From contig DASTYT010000013.1 in the NCBI GenBank assembly GCA_035764725.1, positions 1-64,000 on the forward strand: a stretch of DNA of 64,000 nucleotides, written 5' to 3'. The notes below the pieces were generated by a model. The model did not search any database and was not told where the DNA came from. It worked only from the letters and a program-made list of their open reading frames with translations. Made by a program: the position numbers and the translations under genes. Below are positions 17,071 to 27,861 of the stretch, piece by piece. This DNA is from Candidatus Methylomirabilota bacterium. GTDB lineage: Bacteria; Methylomirabilota; Methylomirabilia; Rokubacteriales; CSP1-6. Position 1 is the stretch's first letter, and the number at the start of each line of letters is the position of its first letter.

Positions 17071-17664
17071 ATGACCAGCCCGTCTCGTTTCGCGCGGGCG
17101 CTCCGCGGGCTCGCCCTGCTGCTCGCGGTGGCGCTCGCGGCGCTCGCCGGGCCGTCCGAGGTGCGCGCGGACACCACGCGCTTCCGGGTGCTGACCGAGG
17201 CGAGCCAGCTTGGCTTTCACGCGACCTCGCGCCTCGCGAGCGCGGATGGCCGATTCAGCCGATTCGCCGGCGAGGTGCTCGCGGATCCCGCCGACCTCGC
17301 GAGCGGTCGCGTCCGCGTGAGCATCGAGGCCGCGTCGATCGACACCGGCATCGGACGCCGCGACAACCACCTGCGCAGCGAGGATTTCCTCTACGTCGAG
17401 CGCTTCCCCACCATCACGTTCGAGAGCACGCGCGCGGAGCGCGACGGCGGCCGCCTCGTCCTCGTGGGACGTCTCACCTTGCGGGGCGTGACACGCGAGG
17501 TGCGGGTGCCGGTGCAAGTCAGTGTGGCCGATGGACGGCTCGAGGCACGGGGCCGGTTCGAGATCAACCGCGACGAGTACGGCGTCAGCTACGACTCGAT
17601 CCTGAACCCGATCGGTCAGAAGGTCCGTATCGATTTCGCCCTTCGGGCCCAGGCGATTCGCTAG
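17071..17664 (+). CDS. YceI-family periplasmic protein
   Basis: A 197-residue protein with a signal peptide (LALLLAVALAALAG, cleavage near residue 33) and a YceI lipocalin-like barrel. The blocks LGFHATSRLASADGRFSRF and LRSEDFLYVERFPTITFES are typical. YceI proteins bind isoprenoid or other amphiphilic molecules in the periplasm. It is monocistronic or loosely linked to its neighbours; the 71-base upstream gap shows no clear promoter. Confidence 0.9.
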   Translation: MTSPSRFARALRGLALLLAVALAALAGPSEVRADTTRFRVLTEASQLGFHATSRLASADGRFSRFAGEVLADPADLASGRVRVSIEAASIDTGIGRRDNHLRSEDFLYVERFPTITFESTRAERDGGRLVLVGRLTLRGVTREVRVPVQVSVADGRLEARGRFEINRDEYGVSYDSILNPIGQKVRIDFALRAQAIR

Positions 17665-17679
17665 CGCCGCGGCCCGTGC

Positions 17680-17685
17680 TATAAA
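17680..17685 (+). promoter_or_regulatory. -10 box TATAAA close to the start of the phosphotransferase gene
   Basis: TATAAA ends seven bases before ATG 17693. A TTCGCT at 17657-17662 is 17 bases upstream and only weakly like a -35. The geometry predicts a leaderless mRNA. Confidence 0.45.
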
Positions 17686-17692
17686 GGCCGGC

Positions 17693-18754
17693 ATGACAGC
17701 CCCGGCCATGAACGTCGACGCCACCGAGGCGGTGCGCGAGTCGCATCGCTTCGATGTGGGGCGGCTCGAGCGCTATCTCGCCGAGCGCATTGACGGTTTC
17801 AAGGGCCCGCTCACCGTGCGACAGTTCATGGGCGGGCAGTCCAATCCCACCTACCATCTCGCCACGCCCGGCGCCCAGTACGTGCTCCGGCGCAAGCCCC
17901 CGGGCAAGCTCCTGCCCTCGGCCCACGCGGTCGACCGCGAGTACCGCGTCATCACCGCGCTGGCCGACTCGGGCGTGCCGGTGCCGAAGACCTATCTCCT
18001 GTGCCAGGACGACGAGGTTATCGGCACCTGGTTCTACGTGATGGAGTGCGTGGTCGGCCGCGTGCTCACCGACCCCCGGCTGCCGGAGGTCCCGCCCGCC
18101 GACCGGGCGAAGATGTACGACTCGATGAACGAGGTGCTGGCGCGCCTGCACACCGTGGACTACAAGGCCATCGGCCTCGGCGACTTCGGGCGCACCGGTC
18201 AGTACATTCAGCGTCAGTTCCACCGCTGGACCCAGCAGTACCGCGCCTCCGAGACCGAGCACATCGAGTCCATGGAAAAGCTCATGGCGTGGCTGCCCGA
18301 GCACATCCCCGCCGAGGACTCGACTACGTTGGTCCACGGGGACTTCCGGCTCGGGAACAGCATCGTGCACCCCATCGAGGCGCGCATCATCGCGATCCTC
18401 GACTGGGAGCTCTCGACCCTGGGCCATCCCCTGAGCGACCTCGCCTACAACTGCATGCCCTATCGCTTGCCCGCCGACAGCATGGAGGGCTTCGAGGGCG
18501 CCGACCTCGCTGGTCTCGGCATGCCGTCGGAGTCGGAGTACCTCGCCGCGTACTGCCGACGCACCGGGCGCGATGGCATCAAGGACTGGGACTTCTACGT
18601 CGCGTTCTCGATGTTCCGCCTCTCCGCCATCGCACAAGGCATCATGGGGCGCGTCGTCGCGGGCACCGCGAACGATCCCCACGCGCGCTCGCGCGGCGCC
18701 CGCGCCCGCCCGCTCGCGGATGCGGGCTGGGCCCTCGTCCAGAAGCTGGGCTGA
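17693..18754 (+). CDS. Aminoglycoside-phosphotransferase-fold protein (acyl-CoA-metabolism type)
   Basis: A 353-residue kinase-fold protein of the APH family. The Brenner-type catalytic motif is VHGDFRLGN (near residue 215), and the metal-binding motif is ILDWELSTLGHP about 20 residues later. FMGGQSNPTYHL near residue 45 and YVLRRKPPGKLL near 63 form the nucleotide-binding lobe. Homologues like this are found fused or next to acyl-CoA dehydrogenases (ACAD10/11-like), where they phosphorylate hydroxyacyl-CoA. The next gene is a FadB-type enzyme, which fits that role better than antibiotic resistance. Confidence 0.85.
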   Translation: MTAPAMNVDATEAVRESHRFDVGRLERYLAERIDGFKGPLTVRQFMGGQSNPTYHLATPGAQYVLRRKPPGKLLPSAHAVDREYRVITALADSGVPVPKTYLLCQDDEVIGTWFYVMECVVGRVLTDPRLPEVPPADRAKMYDSMNEVLARLHTVDYKAIGLGDFGRTGQYIQRQFHRWTQQYRASETEHIESMEKLMAWLPEHIPAEDSTTLVHGDFRLGNSIVHPIEARIIAILDWELSTLGHPLSDLAYNCMPYRLPADSMEGFEGADLAGLGMPSESEYLAAYCRRTGRDGIKDWDFYVAFSMFRLSAIAQGIMGRVVAGTANDPHARSRGARARPLADAGWALVQKLG

Positions 18755-18833
18755 GGCTGTCGCCCCCCTTGCGCGAGGCGGGGGAAGAGGTCACCATGTC
18801 CCCCTCACCGCAGCGATCACCGAGGGGGAGACC

Positions 18834-20920
<2,087 letters not shown>

Positions 20921-20924
<4 letters not shown>

Positions 20925-20937
20925 CCGGGACGGCTAG
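20921..20937. terminator. Inverted repeat spanning two convergent stop codons
   Basis: CTAGCC at 20921-20926 and GGCTAG at 20932-20937 form a six-base stem with a GGGAC loop. The TAG stop of the FadB-like gene and the TAG stop of the convergent permease gene lie in opposite arms. It may act as a short bidirectional terminator, although there is no T-run and CTAG is self-complementary at any pair of convergent C-TAG stops. Confidence 0.35.
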
Positions 20938-21827
20938 CGGTCGCCCCGGAGGCGGGGATCCAGCGCGTCGCGTAGACCGTCGCCCAGCAGGTTGAAGCCC
21001 AGCACCGCGATCATGATGGCAACGCCGGGAATGGTGGCGACGTGCGGCGCGACGAGCAGGAGGTCGCGCCCGGTGGAGACCATCAATCCCCACGACGCGG
21101 TGGGGGGCTGCACGCCCAGCCCCAGGAACGACAGCGCCGCCTCCACGAGGATGGCGTTGGCCATGAAGAGCGTGGCGTAGACGATCACCGTGGGCAGGAG
21201 GTTCGGCAGCACGTGCCGCGCCACCAGCCCCGGGCCGGAGGCGCCCAGGGCGCGCGCCGCCGCGACGTACTCGGACTCGCGCAGGCTCAGCACCGAGCCG
21301 CGCACCAGCCGCACCACCGTGGGCGCGCCCCAGATCCCCACCGCAATCGTGGTGTTGAGCACGCCGGGCCCGAGGGCGGAGACCACCGCGATCGCGAGCA
21401 GGAGATACGGAAACGCCAGCAGGATCTCCATGGCCCGCATGATGAGCGTGTCGGTCCAGCCGCCCGCGAAGCCGGCGAGGCTGCCCAGGCTGAGCCCGAT
21501 CGCCAGCGCGATGAGCACCGAGACCGTGCCCACGAGCAGCGCCACCCGCGTGCCGTAGATCACGCGCGAGAGGATGTCGCGGCCGAACTCGTCAGCGCCG
21601 AGCAGGTACTTGGCGCCGGGCCGGGCGCGCTTCTCGATCAGGCTCTGCTTGGCGGGGTCGCGCGGCGCGAGCCACGGCGCGAACGCGGCGGCACCGAGGA
21701 GCGCCGCCACCAGAGCCAGGCCGACGAGGGCGAGCCGGTTGCGACGGAACTGGCGCCAGGCGAGGCTGCCTGGCCCGCTCGTCTCCACGCGCGGCGCCGG
21801 CCCCGACATCACCGCCTCGGTGCTCAT
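20934..21827 (-). CDS. Peptide/nickel-type ABC transporter permease (DppC-like)
   Basis: A 297-residue membrane protein. The first segment follows WRQFRRNRLALVGLALV, then LGADEFGRDILSRVIYGTRVAL, a DppC/OppC signature. The cytoplasmic EAA-like loop is LGASGPGLVARHVLPNLLP. It lies 3 bases after the DppB-type gene and is the last gene of the cassette. No DppD or DppF ATPase gene accompanies it here, so the ATPase must come from elsewhere. Confidence 0.92.
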   Translation of the reverse strand: MSTEAVMSGPAPRVETSGPGSLAWRQFRRNRLALVGLALVAALLGAAAFAPWLAPRDPAKQSLIEKRARPGAKYLLGADEFGRDILSRVIYGTRVALLVGTVSVLIALAIGLSLGSLAGFAGGWTDTLIMRAMEILLAFPYLLLAIAVVSALGPGVLNTTIAVGIWGAPTVVRLVRGSVLSLRESEYVAAARALGASGPGLVARHVLPNLLPTVIVYATLFMANAILVEAALSFLGLGVQPPTASWGLMVSTGRDLLLVAPHVATIPGVAIMIAVLGFNLLGDGLRDALDPRLRGDR

Positions 21828-21830
21828 CGC

Positions 21831-22754
21831 CTAGCCCTGCCGGGAGACGCGCGGGTCGAGCGCGCCGTAGGAGAGATCCACGATGAGGTTCACGAGTACG
21901 AAGGCGAGCGAGAATACGAGTACCGCGCCCTGCAGGAGGACGTAGTCCCGCGCGAAGATCGCCTTCACCATGAGGCGTCCGAGACCCGGCCACGCGAACA
22001 CGGTTTCGGTGAGGACGGCGCCCCCCATGAGCTGGCCCGCCTGGAGGCCCAGCAGCGTCAGGACGGGGATGGCCGCGTTGCGCAGCGCGTGCTTGGTCAC
22101 GACCCAGCGCTCGCGTACGCCCTTGGCCCGCGCGGTGCGCACGTAGTCCTCGCGCAGGACCTCCAGCACGCTCGACCGGGTCATGCGCGCGATCATCGCC
22201 GTCGAGGGCAGGGCGAGCGCCACCGCGGGCAGCACGAGATGCGATGGCGAGCCGGTGCCGCCCACGGGCAACCAGGGCAGCCACCACGCAAAGATCACGA
22301 TGAGCACGAGCCCCGTCCAGAACACGGGGAGCGAGAGCCCGAACAGCGAGCCGAGCCGCGCGAGCGTGTCGAAGAACGACGACGGCCACACCGCCGAGAC
22401 CACGCCCGCCCCCACGCCGAAGAACGCGGCGAGGACCAGCGCGGCGACGGTGAGCTCGAGCGTGGCCGGCCATGCGTCGGCCAGCTCCGCCGCCACCGGC
22501 CGGTTCTGCTGGATGGAGCGGCCGAGATCGCCGGTGAGGAGCCGGCCCACGTACTGCACGTAGCGGGTGGCGAGCGGCTTGTCGAGGCCGAGGTGGTCGC
22601 GGAGCGCCGCCACCGCCTGCGGGGTGGCGTGCTCGCCCAGCATGAGGGAGACGGCGTCGCCGGGCAGGAGGTCCACGGTCAGCATGACCACGAACACCAC
22701 GCCCAGCAGCACCGGCACCGCGAGGAGAAGGCGGCGGACGATGAAGGTCAGCAT
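21831..22754 (-). CDS. Peptide/nickel-type ABC transporter permease (DppB-like)
   Basis: A 307-residue permease with about six hydrophobic segments. The N-terminus FIVRRLLLAVPVLLGVVFVV and the loop ARAKGVRERWVVTKHALRNA are DppB hallmarks. It partners the DppC-like protein encoded just downstream. The gene follows the binding-protein gene by 22 bases in one transcription unit. Confidence 0.92.
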   Translation of the reverse strand: MLTFIVRRLLLAVPVLLGVVFVVMLTVDLLPGDAVSLMLGEHATPQAVAALRDHLGLDKPLATRYVQYVGRLLTGDLGRSIQQNRPVAAELADAWPATLELTVAALVLAAFFGVGAGVVSAVWPSSFFDTLARLGSLFGLSLPVFWTGLVLIVIFAWWLPWLPVGGTGSPSHLVLPAVALALPSTAMIARMTRSSVLEVLREDYVRTARAKGVRERWVVTKHALRNAAIPVLTLLGLQAGQLMGGAVLTETVFAWPGLGRLMVKAIFARDYVLLQGAVLVFSLAFVLVNLIVDLSYGALDPRVSRQG

Positions 22755-22776
22755 CCGCCGCCTCCCCGGCGCTCGG

Positions 22777-24360
22777 CTATTTGTCTATCCAGGTCTTCCA
22801 GAGGGCGAGGTTGTACTCGACGGGGTGGATGTGGAAACCCTTCACGTTGGCGCGGGTGACGATGATCTCCTTCGTGGTGTACACGGGGATCCACACCATC
22901 TCCTTGGCGAGAATGTCCTGCACCTCGCCGTAGAGCTTCTCTCGCTCGGTCTGGTTGAGGCTGCGCCGCGCCTGCTCGACGAGGGTATCGACCCTCGGGT
23001 TCGCATACCGTGAGGTATTCCAGCCCGTGGGCGGCGTTTGCTTGCTGTGGAAGAGCGCGTAGAGGGAGTAGTCGGCGTCGGCGTTCGATGTCACCCAGCC
23101 CAGCGTGAACATGTGGTGGTTGAGGGGGTTGCCTCGGACCTGCTGGAACACCGCCGCCCACTCCAGCACCTGTACCTTCGCCTCGACACCGATGTCCTTG
23201 AACATGGCCTGGATGGCCTCGGTGATCTCGCCGTCCTTGGGATAGCGCCCGCGCGCGGTCAGCCAGGACAGCGAGAGCTTCTGCCCGCCCTTCTGCATGA
23301 TGCCGTCGAGGCCGGGCGTCCAGCCGGCCTGCGCGAGCAGGGCCTTGGCCTTGGCTCGGTCAAAGGGATAGAGCTTGTCGAGCTGCATGTCCTTGAAGCC
23401 GAAGACGCCGGGCGCGAGCACGCCGAGCGCCGGCCCCGCCGAGCCCTCCATGATGTTGTCGAGGATGGCCTTGCGGTCCACCGCGTGCAGGAGCGCCTGG
23501 CGCACGCGCACGTCGTCGAGCGGCGGCAGGCCGGCGTGCAGGCCGGCGAACACCACCCGGATACCGGTGGTCTCGTGCACCGTGTACTTCGGGTCCTTCC
23601 GGAGCGCGGGCAGCTGGGCGGGCGCCGGGAACAGCACCATGTCGGCGTCACCCGTCTGCAGCGCGAGCATGCGCGCGCCTTCCTCGGGCACTACCTTGAA
23701 GATCACACGATCGACGAATGCCTTGTCGCCCCAGTAGTCGTTGTTCCGCTCGATGATGACGTGCGTGTTGGTCTTCCACTCCACGAACTTGAACGGGCCC
23801 GTGCCCACCGGGGCGCGGCTGAAGTCCGCGCCCAGCTTGCCTACCGCGGTGGGCGACACGATGCCCATGCAGTACATGGCGAGGGTACGGAGGATGGGCC
23901 CGTAGGGCTCCTTGGTGACGATGTCGACCGTGAGGTTGTCGACGACCTCGGCGCCCGCGAGCGAGCCGGCGAGGCTGGCCCAGCGCGCGGGGGGCTTGCC
24001 GTTGAGGGCGCGGTCGTAGGTGAAGCGCACCGCCTCCGCGTTGAACGGCGTCCCGTCGTGGAACTTCACGTTGGGGCGCAGCTTGAAGCGCACCTTGGTC
24101 GGCGACATGACCTCGTACGACGTGGCGAGCGCCGGCTTGACCTGCATCTTCTCGTCGAGGGTAAGCAGCCCCTCGAGCATGTTGAAGTACACCCACGCCC
24201 CCGGCGCGGTCGTCTCGAGGTTGGGCTCGAGCGACACGGGATCGGTGGGACGGACGATGGTGAGGGTGCCGCCGCGCTTCTGCGCGGCCGCCTCCCCGGC
24301 GGCGCCGAGCACCAGCAGCGCCGCGATCAGCCCGGCGAGGAGCCGGATGGCCTGCTTCAT
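22777..24360 (-). CDS. Peptide-type ABC transporter substrate-binding protein (DppA-like, family 5)
   Basis: A 527-residue extracellular solute-binding protein of family 5. I start it at ATG 24360, giving the signal peptide MKQAIRLLAGLIAALLVLG with cleavage after AEAAA; the longer in-frame start would add residues that lie in the upstream gene. The blocks KPALATSYEVMSPTKVRFKL and GTPFNAEAVRFTYDRALNG are typical. It delivers oligopeptides or other amine compounds to the two permeases downstream. It overlaps the ketopantoate-reductase-like gene by four bases. Confidence 0.92.
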   Translation of the reverse strand: MKQAIRLLAGLIAALLVLGAAGEAAAQKRGGTLTIVRPTDPVSLEPNLETTAPGAWVYFNMLEGLLTLDEKMQVKPALATSYEVMSPTKVRFKLRPNVKFHDGTPFNAEAVRFTYDRALNGKPPARWASLAGSLAGAEVVDNLTVDIVTKEPYGPILRTLAMYCMGIVSPTAVGKLGADFSRAPVGTGPFKFVEWKTNTHVIIERNNDYWGDKAFVDRVIFKVVPEEGARMLALQTGDADMVLFPAPAQLPALRKDPKYTVHETTGIRVVFAGLHAGLPPLDDVRVRQALLHAVDRKAILDNIMEGSAGPALGVLAPGVFGFKDMQLDKLYPFDRAKAKALLAQAGWTPGLDGIMQKGGQKLSLSWLTARGRYPKDGEITEAIQAMFKDIGVEAKVQVLEWAAVFQQVRGNPLNHHMFTLGWVTSNADADYSLYALFHSKQTPPTGWNTSRYANPRVDTLVEQARRSLNQTEREKLYGEVQDILAKEMVWIPVYTTKEIIVTRANVKGFHIHPVEYNLALWKTWIDK

Positions 24361-25403
24361 CGGGACATCTCCTTTCGCGTGAGAGGCGGAGCCACCTTCA
24401 CCATCTCGTCGAGATTCGACCACGCCATCGGGCGCCGGCCGGACTCGAGATCCTCGATCAGCTCGATGAGCCGCGCGGTGAGCGGCGCGGACACCCCGCG
24501 GGCCCGGGCCTTCGCGGCGGTGACCGCGGTCTGGCCGTCCACCTCGGTCTTGCGCCGGCGCACCGCGAGGTCACGCCAGATGCCGCTCTTGGTCTTGGTG
24601 TGCGCGCGATAGTGCGCGGCGATCGCCGCCATGGCGTGGCCGCGCGCGGTGGTGTCGCCCTTGGCGGCGGCGCGGTACCACGCGGGATCGAACTCGTCGA
24701 AGGGCTCGACGGCCACGCCCCAGGCGTCGGCCACCGCGATGCCCTCCGCGACCAGGCAGGCGAGCATGTGCTGGATCTCCGGGCTCCGCTCGACCACGTC
24801 GTAGATGTGGGCGTCCACGAGGGCGGTGGCGAAGAGCACGGCGCCGTACACGTGCTTGGCCCACTTGTAGCCCCAGATGTTGCTGGTGACCCGCGTCTCT
24901 GTCACCGGCGCGAGTAACGACGCGATCGCGCGCGCCCGCGGCGAGTCGGCACCGTCCAGCTCGCCGACGACGAAGGCCCCCTCGCCGCCGTGCTGGATCC
25001 GCCCGGGCGCGAGCCAGTCCGCGGCCCAGTTGACGAGACAGCCCATGGTGCGGGGGGCGCCCACCCGCGCCGCGATCAACTCCTCGCTGAGCCCGTTCTG
25101 CAGCGACACGATCACGCCGTCGGGCGCGAGGCGGGGCGCCAGCACGTCGAGGGCGGCGGCGGTGTGGTGCGACTTGACGGCGAGGAGCACCAGGTCCAGG
25201 TGGACCGGCATCGCGTCCGGCGTGGCGGCGCGTACCGGCACCGTCACCTCACCGTCGGCGCGCTCGATGGTCAGGCCATGGGCGTTCATCGCGTCGACGT
25301 GCGCGCGCTCGATGTCCACGAGCAGCACGTCGCGGCCGGCTCGCGCGAGCGCGGCGCCGGTGATGCCGCCGATCGCGCCCGCACCGTACACCGTGACGGC
25401 CAT
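24357..25403 (-). CDS. Ketopantoate-reductase-like oxidoreductase (ApbA/PanE family)
   Basis: A 348-residue NAD(P)-binding protein. GAGAIGG at residues 7-13 starts the Rossmann fold, and VKSHHTAAAL follows as in PanE. By eye the catalytic lysine is kept in WAKHVYG, but the two conserved asparagines of true ketopantoate reductases (the KxxxN pattern and the following N) are replaced by G and F. It heads the importer transcript, so the true substrate may be the imported compound or its product. I therefore do not call it panE. Confidence 0.82.
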   Translation of the reverse strand: MAVTVYGAGAIGGITGAALARAGRDVLLVDIERAHVDAMNAHGLTIERADGEVTVPVRAATPDAMPVHLDLVLLAVKSHHTAAALDVLAPRLAPDGVIVSLQNGLSEELIAARVGAPRTMGCLVNWAADWLAPGRIQHGGEGAFVVGELDGADSPRARAIASLLAPVTETRVTSNIWGYKWAKHVYGAVLFATALVDAHIYDVVERSPEIQHMLACLVAEGIAVADAWGVAVEPFDEFDPAWYRAAAKGDTTARGHAMAAIAAHYRAHTKTKSGIWRDLAVRRRKTEVDGQTAVTAAKARARGVSAPLTARLIELIEDLESGRRPMAWSNLDEMVKVAPPLTRKEMSR

Positions 25404-25491
25404 GACGCCCCCTGACTATCACACGCTCCGAGGGCCGTCAATCCGCGACGGCGGCGCAGGCGGGAGACGACGGCGGCCCGCCGCATCGGGC

Positions 25492-25497
25492 TATAAT
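25492..25497 (+). promoter_or_regulatory. -10 box TATAAT close to the CoA-transferase start
   Basis: A perfect TATAAT ends nine bases before ATG 25507 in a 103-base divergent gap. No TTGACA-like hexamer is found 16-18 bases upstream. Transcription starting 6-7 bases downstream would leave at most a 2-3 base leader. Confidence 0.5.
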
Positions 25498-25506
25498 ATC
25501 GGGTCC

Positions 25507-26700
25507 ATGGACGCCCCTCTCGCCGACCTTCTCGTCGCCGATCTCACCCAGAACGTGGCGGGCCCCTACTGCGCGCAAGTCCTGGGGGACCTGGGCGCGG
25601 AGGTGGTGAAGATCGAGCGGATCGGCCGCGGGGACGACGCGCGCGCATGGGCGCCGCCCTACTGGGGCGAGGAGAGCGCCACCTTCATGGCGGTGAACCG
25701 CAACAAGCGGAGCCTCGCCGTCGATCTCAAGGCGCCCGACGGCCGCGCGGTGGTGGAGCGCCTGCTCGCGCGCGCCGACGTGTTCGTCCAGTCGCTGCGG
25801 GCGGGCGCGGTGGAGGAGCTCGGCTTCGGCTGGGAGCGCGCACGCGAGATCAACCCGCGCCTCGTCTACTGCTCGGTCACCGCGTTCGGCACCGAGGGCC
25901 CGCTGCGCGACCGGCCGGGCTACGACCCGCTCATGCAGGCCTACGGCGGCATCATGTCCTTCACCGGGCATCCCGGCGCCGCGCCCGCACGCGTGCCGGT
26001 GTCGCTGGTGGACATGGGCACGGGGCTCTGGGCGGTCACCGCGATCCTGGGCGCGCTTCGCGAGCGTGACCGGACCGGCCGCGGCGCCCACGTGACCACC
26101 GCGCTCTTCGACACCGCGCTGGCGTGGACCGCGTTCCAGACCAACCAGTACCTCGGCACCGGCGAGGTGCCGACCCCGCAGGGCTCGGGCACCGCCATGA
26201 TCTGCCCGTACGAGGCCTTCCCCGCCCGCGACGCCTGGGTCATGATCGCCGCCGGCTCGGACGCCCTGTTCGTGAAGGCGTGCGCGGCCCTCGCGGTGCC
26301 CGCGCTCCCCCAGGACCCGCGCTTCCGCGACAATCCCTCGCGCGTCGCGAACCGGAAGGCGCTGGTGGAGGCGCTCTCCGCGGTGACGGGCGCGCTCGAC
26401 TCCGCCGACGTGCTCGCGCGCCTTCAGCGCGCGGGCGTGCCGTGCGCGCCCATCAACACCATCGACAAGGTCCTCGCGGAGCCCCAGACCGAGGCCAGCG
26501 GCATGGTGGTGCCGGTCAAGCACCCGCGCCTGCCCGACTACAAGGCGCTGAGCCTGCCGATCCGCTGGGACGGCGAGCGGGCCGGTGTGACGCGCGTGCC
26601 GCCGCTCCTGGGCGAGCACACCGCCGAGGTGCTCGCGGAGCTGGGCTACGACGCCGCCACCATCCAGGAGCTCGCGAGGCGCCATGTCGTCGGACTATAA
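25507..26700 (+). CDS. CaiB/BaiF-family (class III) CoA transferase
   Basis: A 397-residue class III CoA transferase. D169 in PVSLVDMGTG is the catalytic aspartate, at the same number as in formyl-CoA transferase. The N-terminal DLTQNVAGPYCAQVLGDLGAE block binds CoA. The enzyme swaps CoA between an acyl-CoA donor and a free carboxylate, the usual activation step for the imported acid. I start at ATG 25507, since the upstream in-frame extension runs antisense to the neighbouring gene. It is the first gene of a ten-kilobase plus-strand run and overlaps the next gene by 17 bases. Confidence 0.93.
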   Translation: MDAPLADLLVADLTQNVAGPYCAQVLGDLGAEVVKIERIGRGDDARAWAPPYWGEESATFMAVNRNKRSLAVDLKAPDGRAVVERLLARADVFVQSLRAGAVEELGFGWERAREINPRLVYCSVTAFGTEGPLRDRPGYDPLMQAYGGIMSFTGHPGAAPARVPVSLVDMGTGLWAVTAILGALRERDRTGRGAHVTTALFDTALAWTAFQTNQYLGTGEVPTPQGSGTAMICPYEAFPARDAWVMIAAGSDALFVKACAALAVPALPQDPRFRDNPSRVANRKALVEALSAVTGALDSADVLARLQRAGVPCAPINTIDKVLAEPQTEASGMVVPVKHPRLPDYKALSLPIRWDGERAGVTRVPPLLGEHTAEVLAELGYDAATIQELARRHVVGL

Positions 26701-27478
26701 AACGCTCAACGTCACGCGCTCGGCCGACGACTTCGTCGTCACCGTAGAGTTGAATCGTCCCGAGGCGCTCAACGCCATGAACACGGCGATGGGACGCGAC
26801 CTCCTGCGCTGCTTCGAGGCGCTCAAGTGGGACACCATCGCACGGGCCGTCGTCTTCACCGGCGCCGGCACCAAGGCCTTTTGCGTGGGCGGCGACCTCA
26901 AGGAGCGCGAGGGCATGACCGACGAGGCCTGGCGCGCCCAGCACGTGATCTTCGAGGAGGGCGCCTTCCTCGTGCTCCACTGCCCCGTGCCGGTCATCGC
27001 CGCGGTGGAGGGCTTTGCCATGGGCGGGGGTTGCGAATTGGCCGTGCTGTCCGACTTCGTGGTGGCGAGCGAGACCGCGGTGTTCGCGGTGCCCGAGGTG
27101 ACGCGGGGCATCTTCCCCGGCATCGGCGGCACCCAGCTCCTGCCGCGCATCGTGGGCGGCCCGCTCGCCAAGGAGATGATCTTCACCGGGCGGCGCGTGG
27201 ACGCGCGCGAGGCCAAGGCCATCGGGCTCGTCAACCACCTCGTGCCCGCCGGGCAGGCCCGCGCCAAGGCGCTGGAGATTGCCGGCACCATCGCCGACAA
27301 TGGGCCCGTCGCCGTGCGCAAGGCGAAGCAGGCCATCGGCTGGGGCAGCGAGACCGACCTCGAGACGGCGCTCCGCCTCGCCATCGAGGCCTACAACAAC
27401 ACCGTGACCACCGAGGACCGCCTGGAAGGAGTCCGGGCCTTCAACGAGAAGCGCAAGCCGCGCTTCAAGGGGCGCTGA
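26684..27478 (+). CDS. Enoyl-CoA hydratase/isomerase family protein
   Basis: A 264-residue crotonase. Two catalytic glutamates are in place, E118 in GGGCELA and E138 in VPEVTRG, and GGDLKER (residues 69-75) lies in the oxyanion loop region. It probably hydrates an unsaturated acyl-CoA made by the acyl-CoA dehydrogenase two genes downstream. ATG 26684 lies inside the end of the CoA transferase gene, and the next gene starts one base after its stop. Confidence 0.92.
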   Translation: MSSDYKTLNVTRSADDFVVTVELNRPEALNAMNTAMGRDLLRCFEALKWDTIARAVVFTGAGTKAFCVGGDLKEREGMTDEAWRAQHVIFEEGAFLVLHCPVPVIAAVEGFAMGGGCELAVLSDFVVASETAVFAVPEVTRGIFPGIGGTQLLPRIVGGPLAKEMIFTGRRVDAREAKAIGLVNHLVPAGQARAKALEIAGTIADNGPVAVRKAKQAIGWGSETDLETALRLAIEAYNNTVTTEDRLEGVRAFNEKRKPRFKGR

Positions 27479-27479
27479 C

Positions 27480-27839
27480 ATGGCCGACATGATCCGTCGT
27501 CTTCGCGGGAGCGCGACCGGCCGCAACCGCGGCTCCATCTACCGCGACCTCGTGTGGACGGTCGCCACCGCACCGGACCGGACGCAAGGCGTGAAGGGCC
27601 AGACCGAGCAGTGCCTCACCGCGCTCGACAAGAGCCTCGCCGAGGCGGGCGCGGACAAGACCCGCATCCTCTCCGCCCAGATCTTCCTCGCCGACATGGC
27701 CACCAAGGCCGAGATGGACGCGGTGTGGAACGCCTGGATCGGCCCCGATCCCGACCACTGGCCGCAGCGGGCCTGCGTGGGGGCGCCCCTCGCCGACGGC
27801 TGCCTGGTGGAGATCATCCTCACCGCGGCCCGGACCTGA
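27480..27839 (+). CDS. RidA-family enamine/imine deaminase
   Basis: A 119-residue RidA (YjgF/YER057c/UK114) protein. The conserved arginine is R97 in PQRACVGAPL and the conserved glutamate is E111 in CLVEIILTA, as in active imine deaminases. RidA proteins hydrolyse reactive enamines and imines to ketones. Being placed between a hydratase and a dehydrogenase suggests that an imine intermediate, perhaps from an amino compound, arises in this pathway. It starts one base after the hydratase stop. Confidence 0.9.
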   Translation: MADMIRRLRGSATGRNRGSIYRDLVWTVATAPDRTQGVKGQTEQCLTALDKSLAEAGADKTRILSAQIFLADMATKAEMDAVWNAWIGPDPDHWPQRACVGAPLADGCLVEIILTAART

Positions 27840-27861
27840 GCACCGTGCGCCGGAGGCAGCC

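Noticed and set aside
17693..18754. Antibiotic-resistance phosphotransferase
   Set aside because: The fold is that of aminoglycoside phosphotransferases, but the sequence and the FadB-type neighbour fit the acyl-CoA-metabolism branch.
21042..22859. Plus-strand open frame of 605 codons antisense to the Dpp-like permeases
   Set aside because: Highly charged, repetitive composition typical of antisense to membrane proteins in GC-rich DNA.
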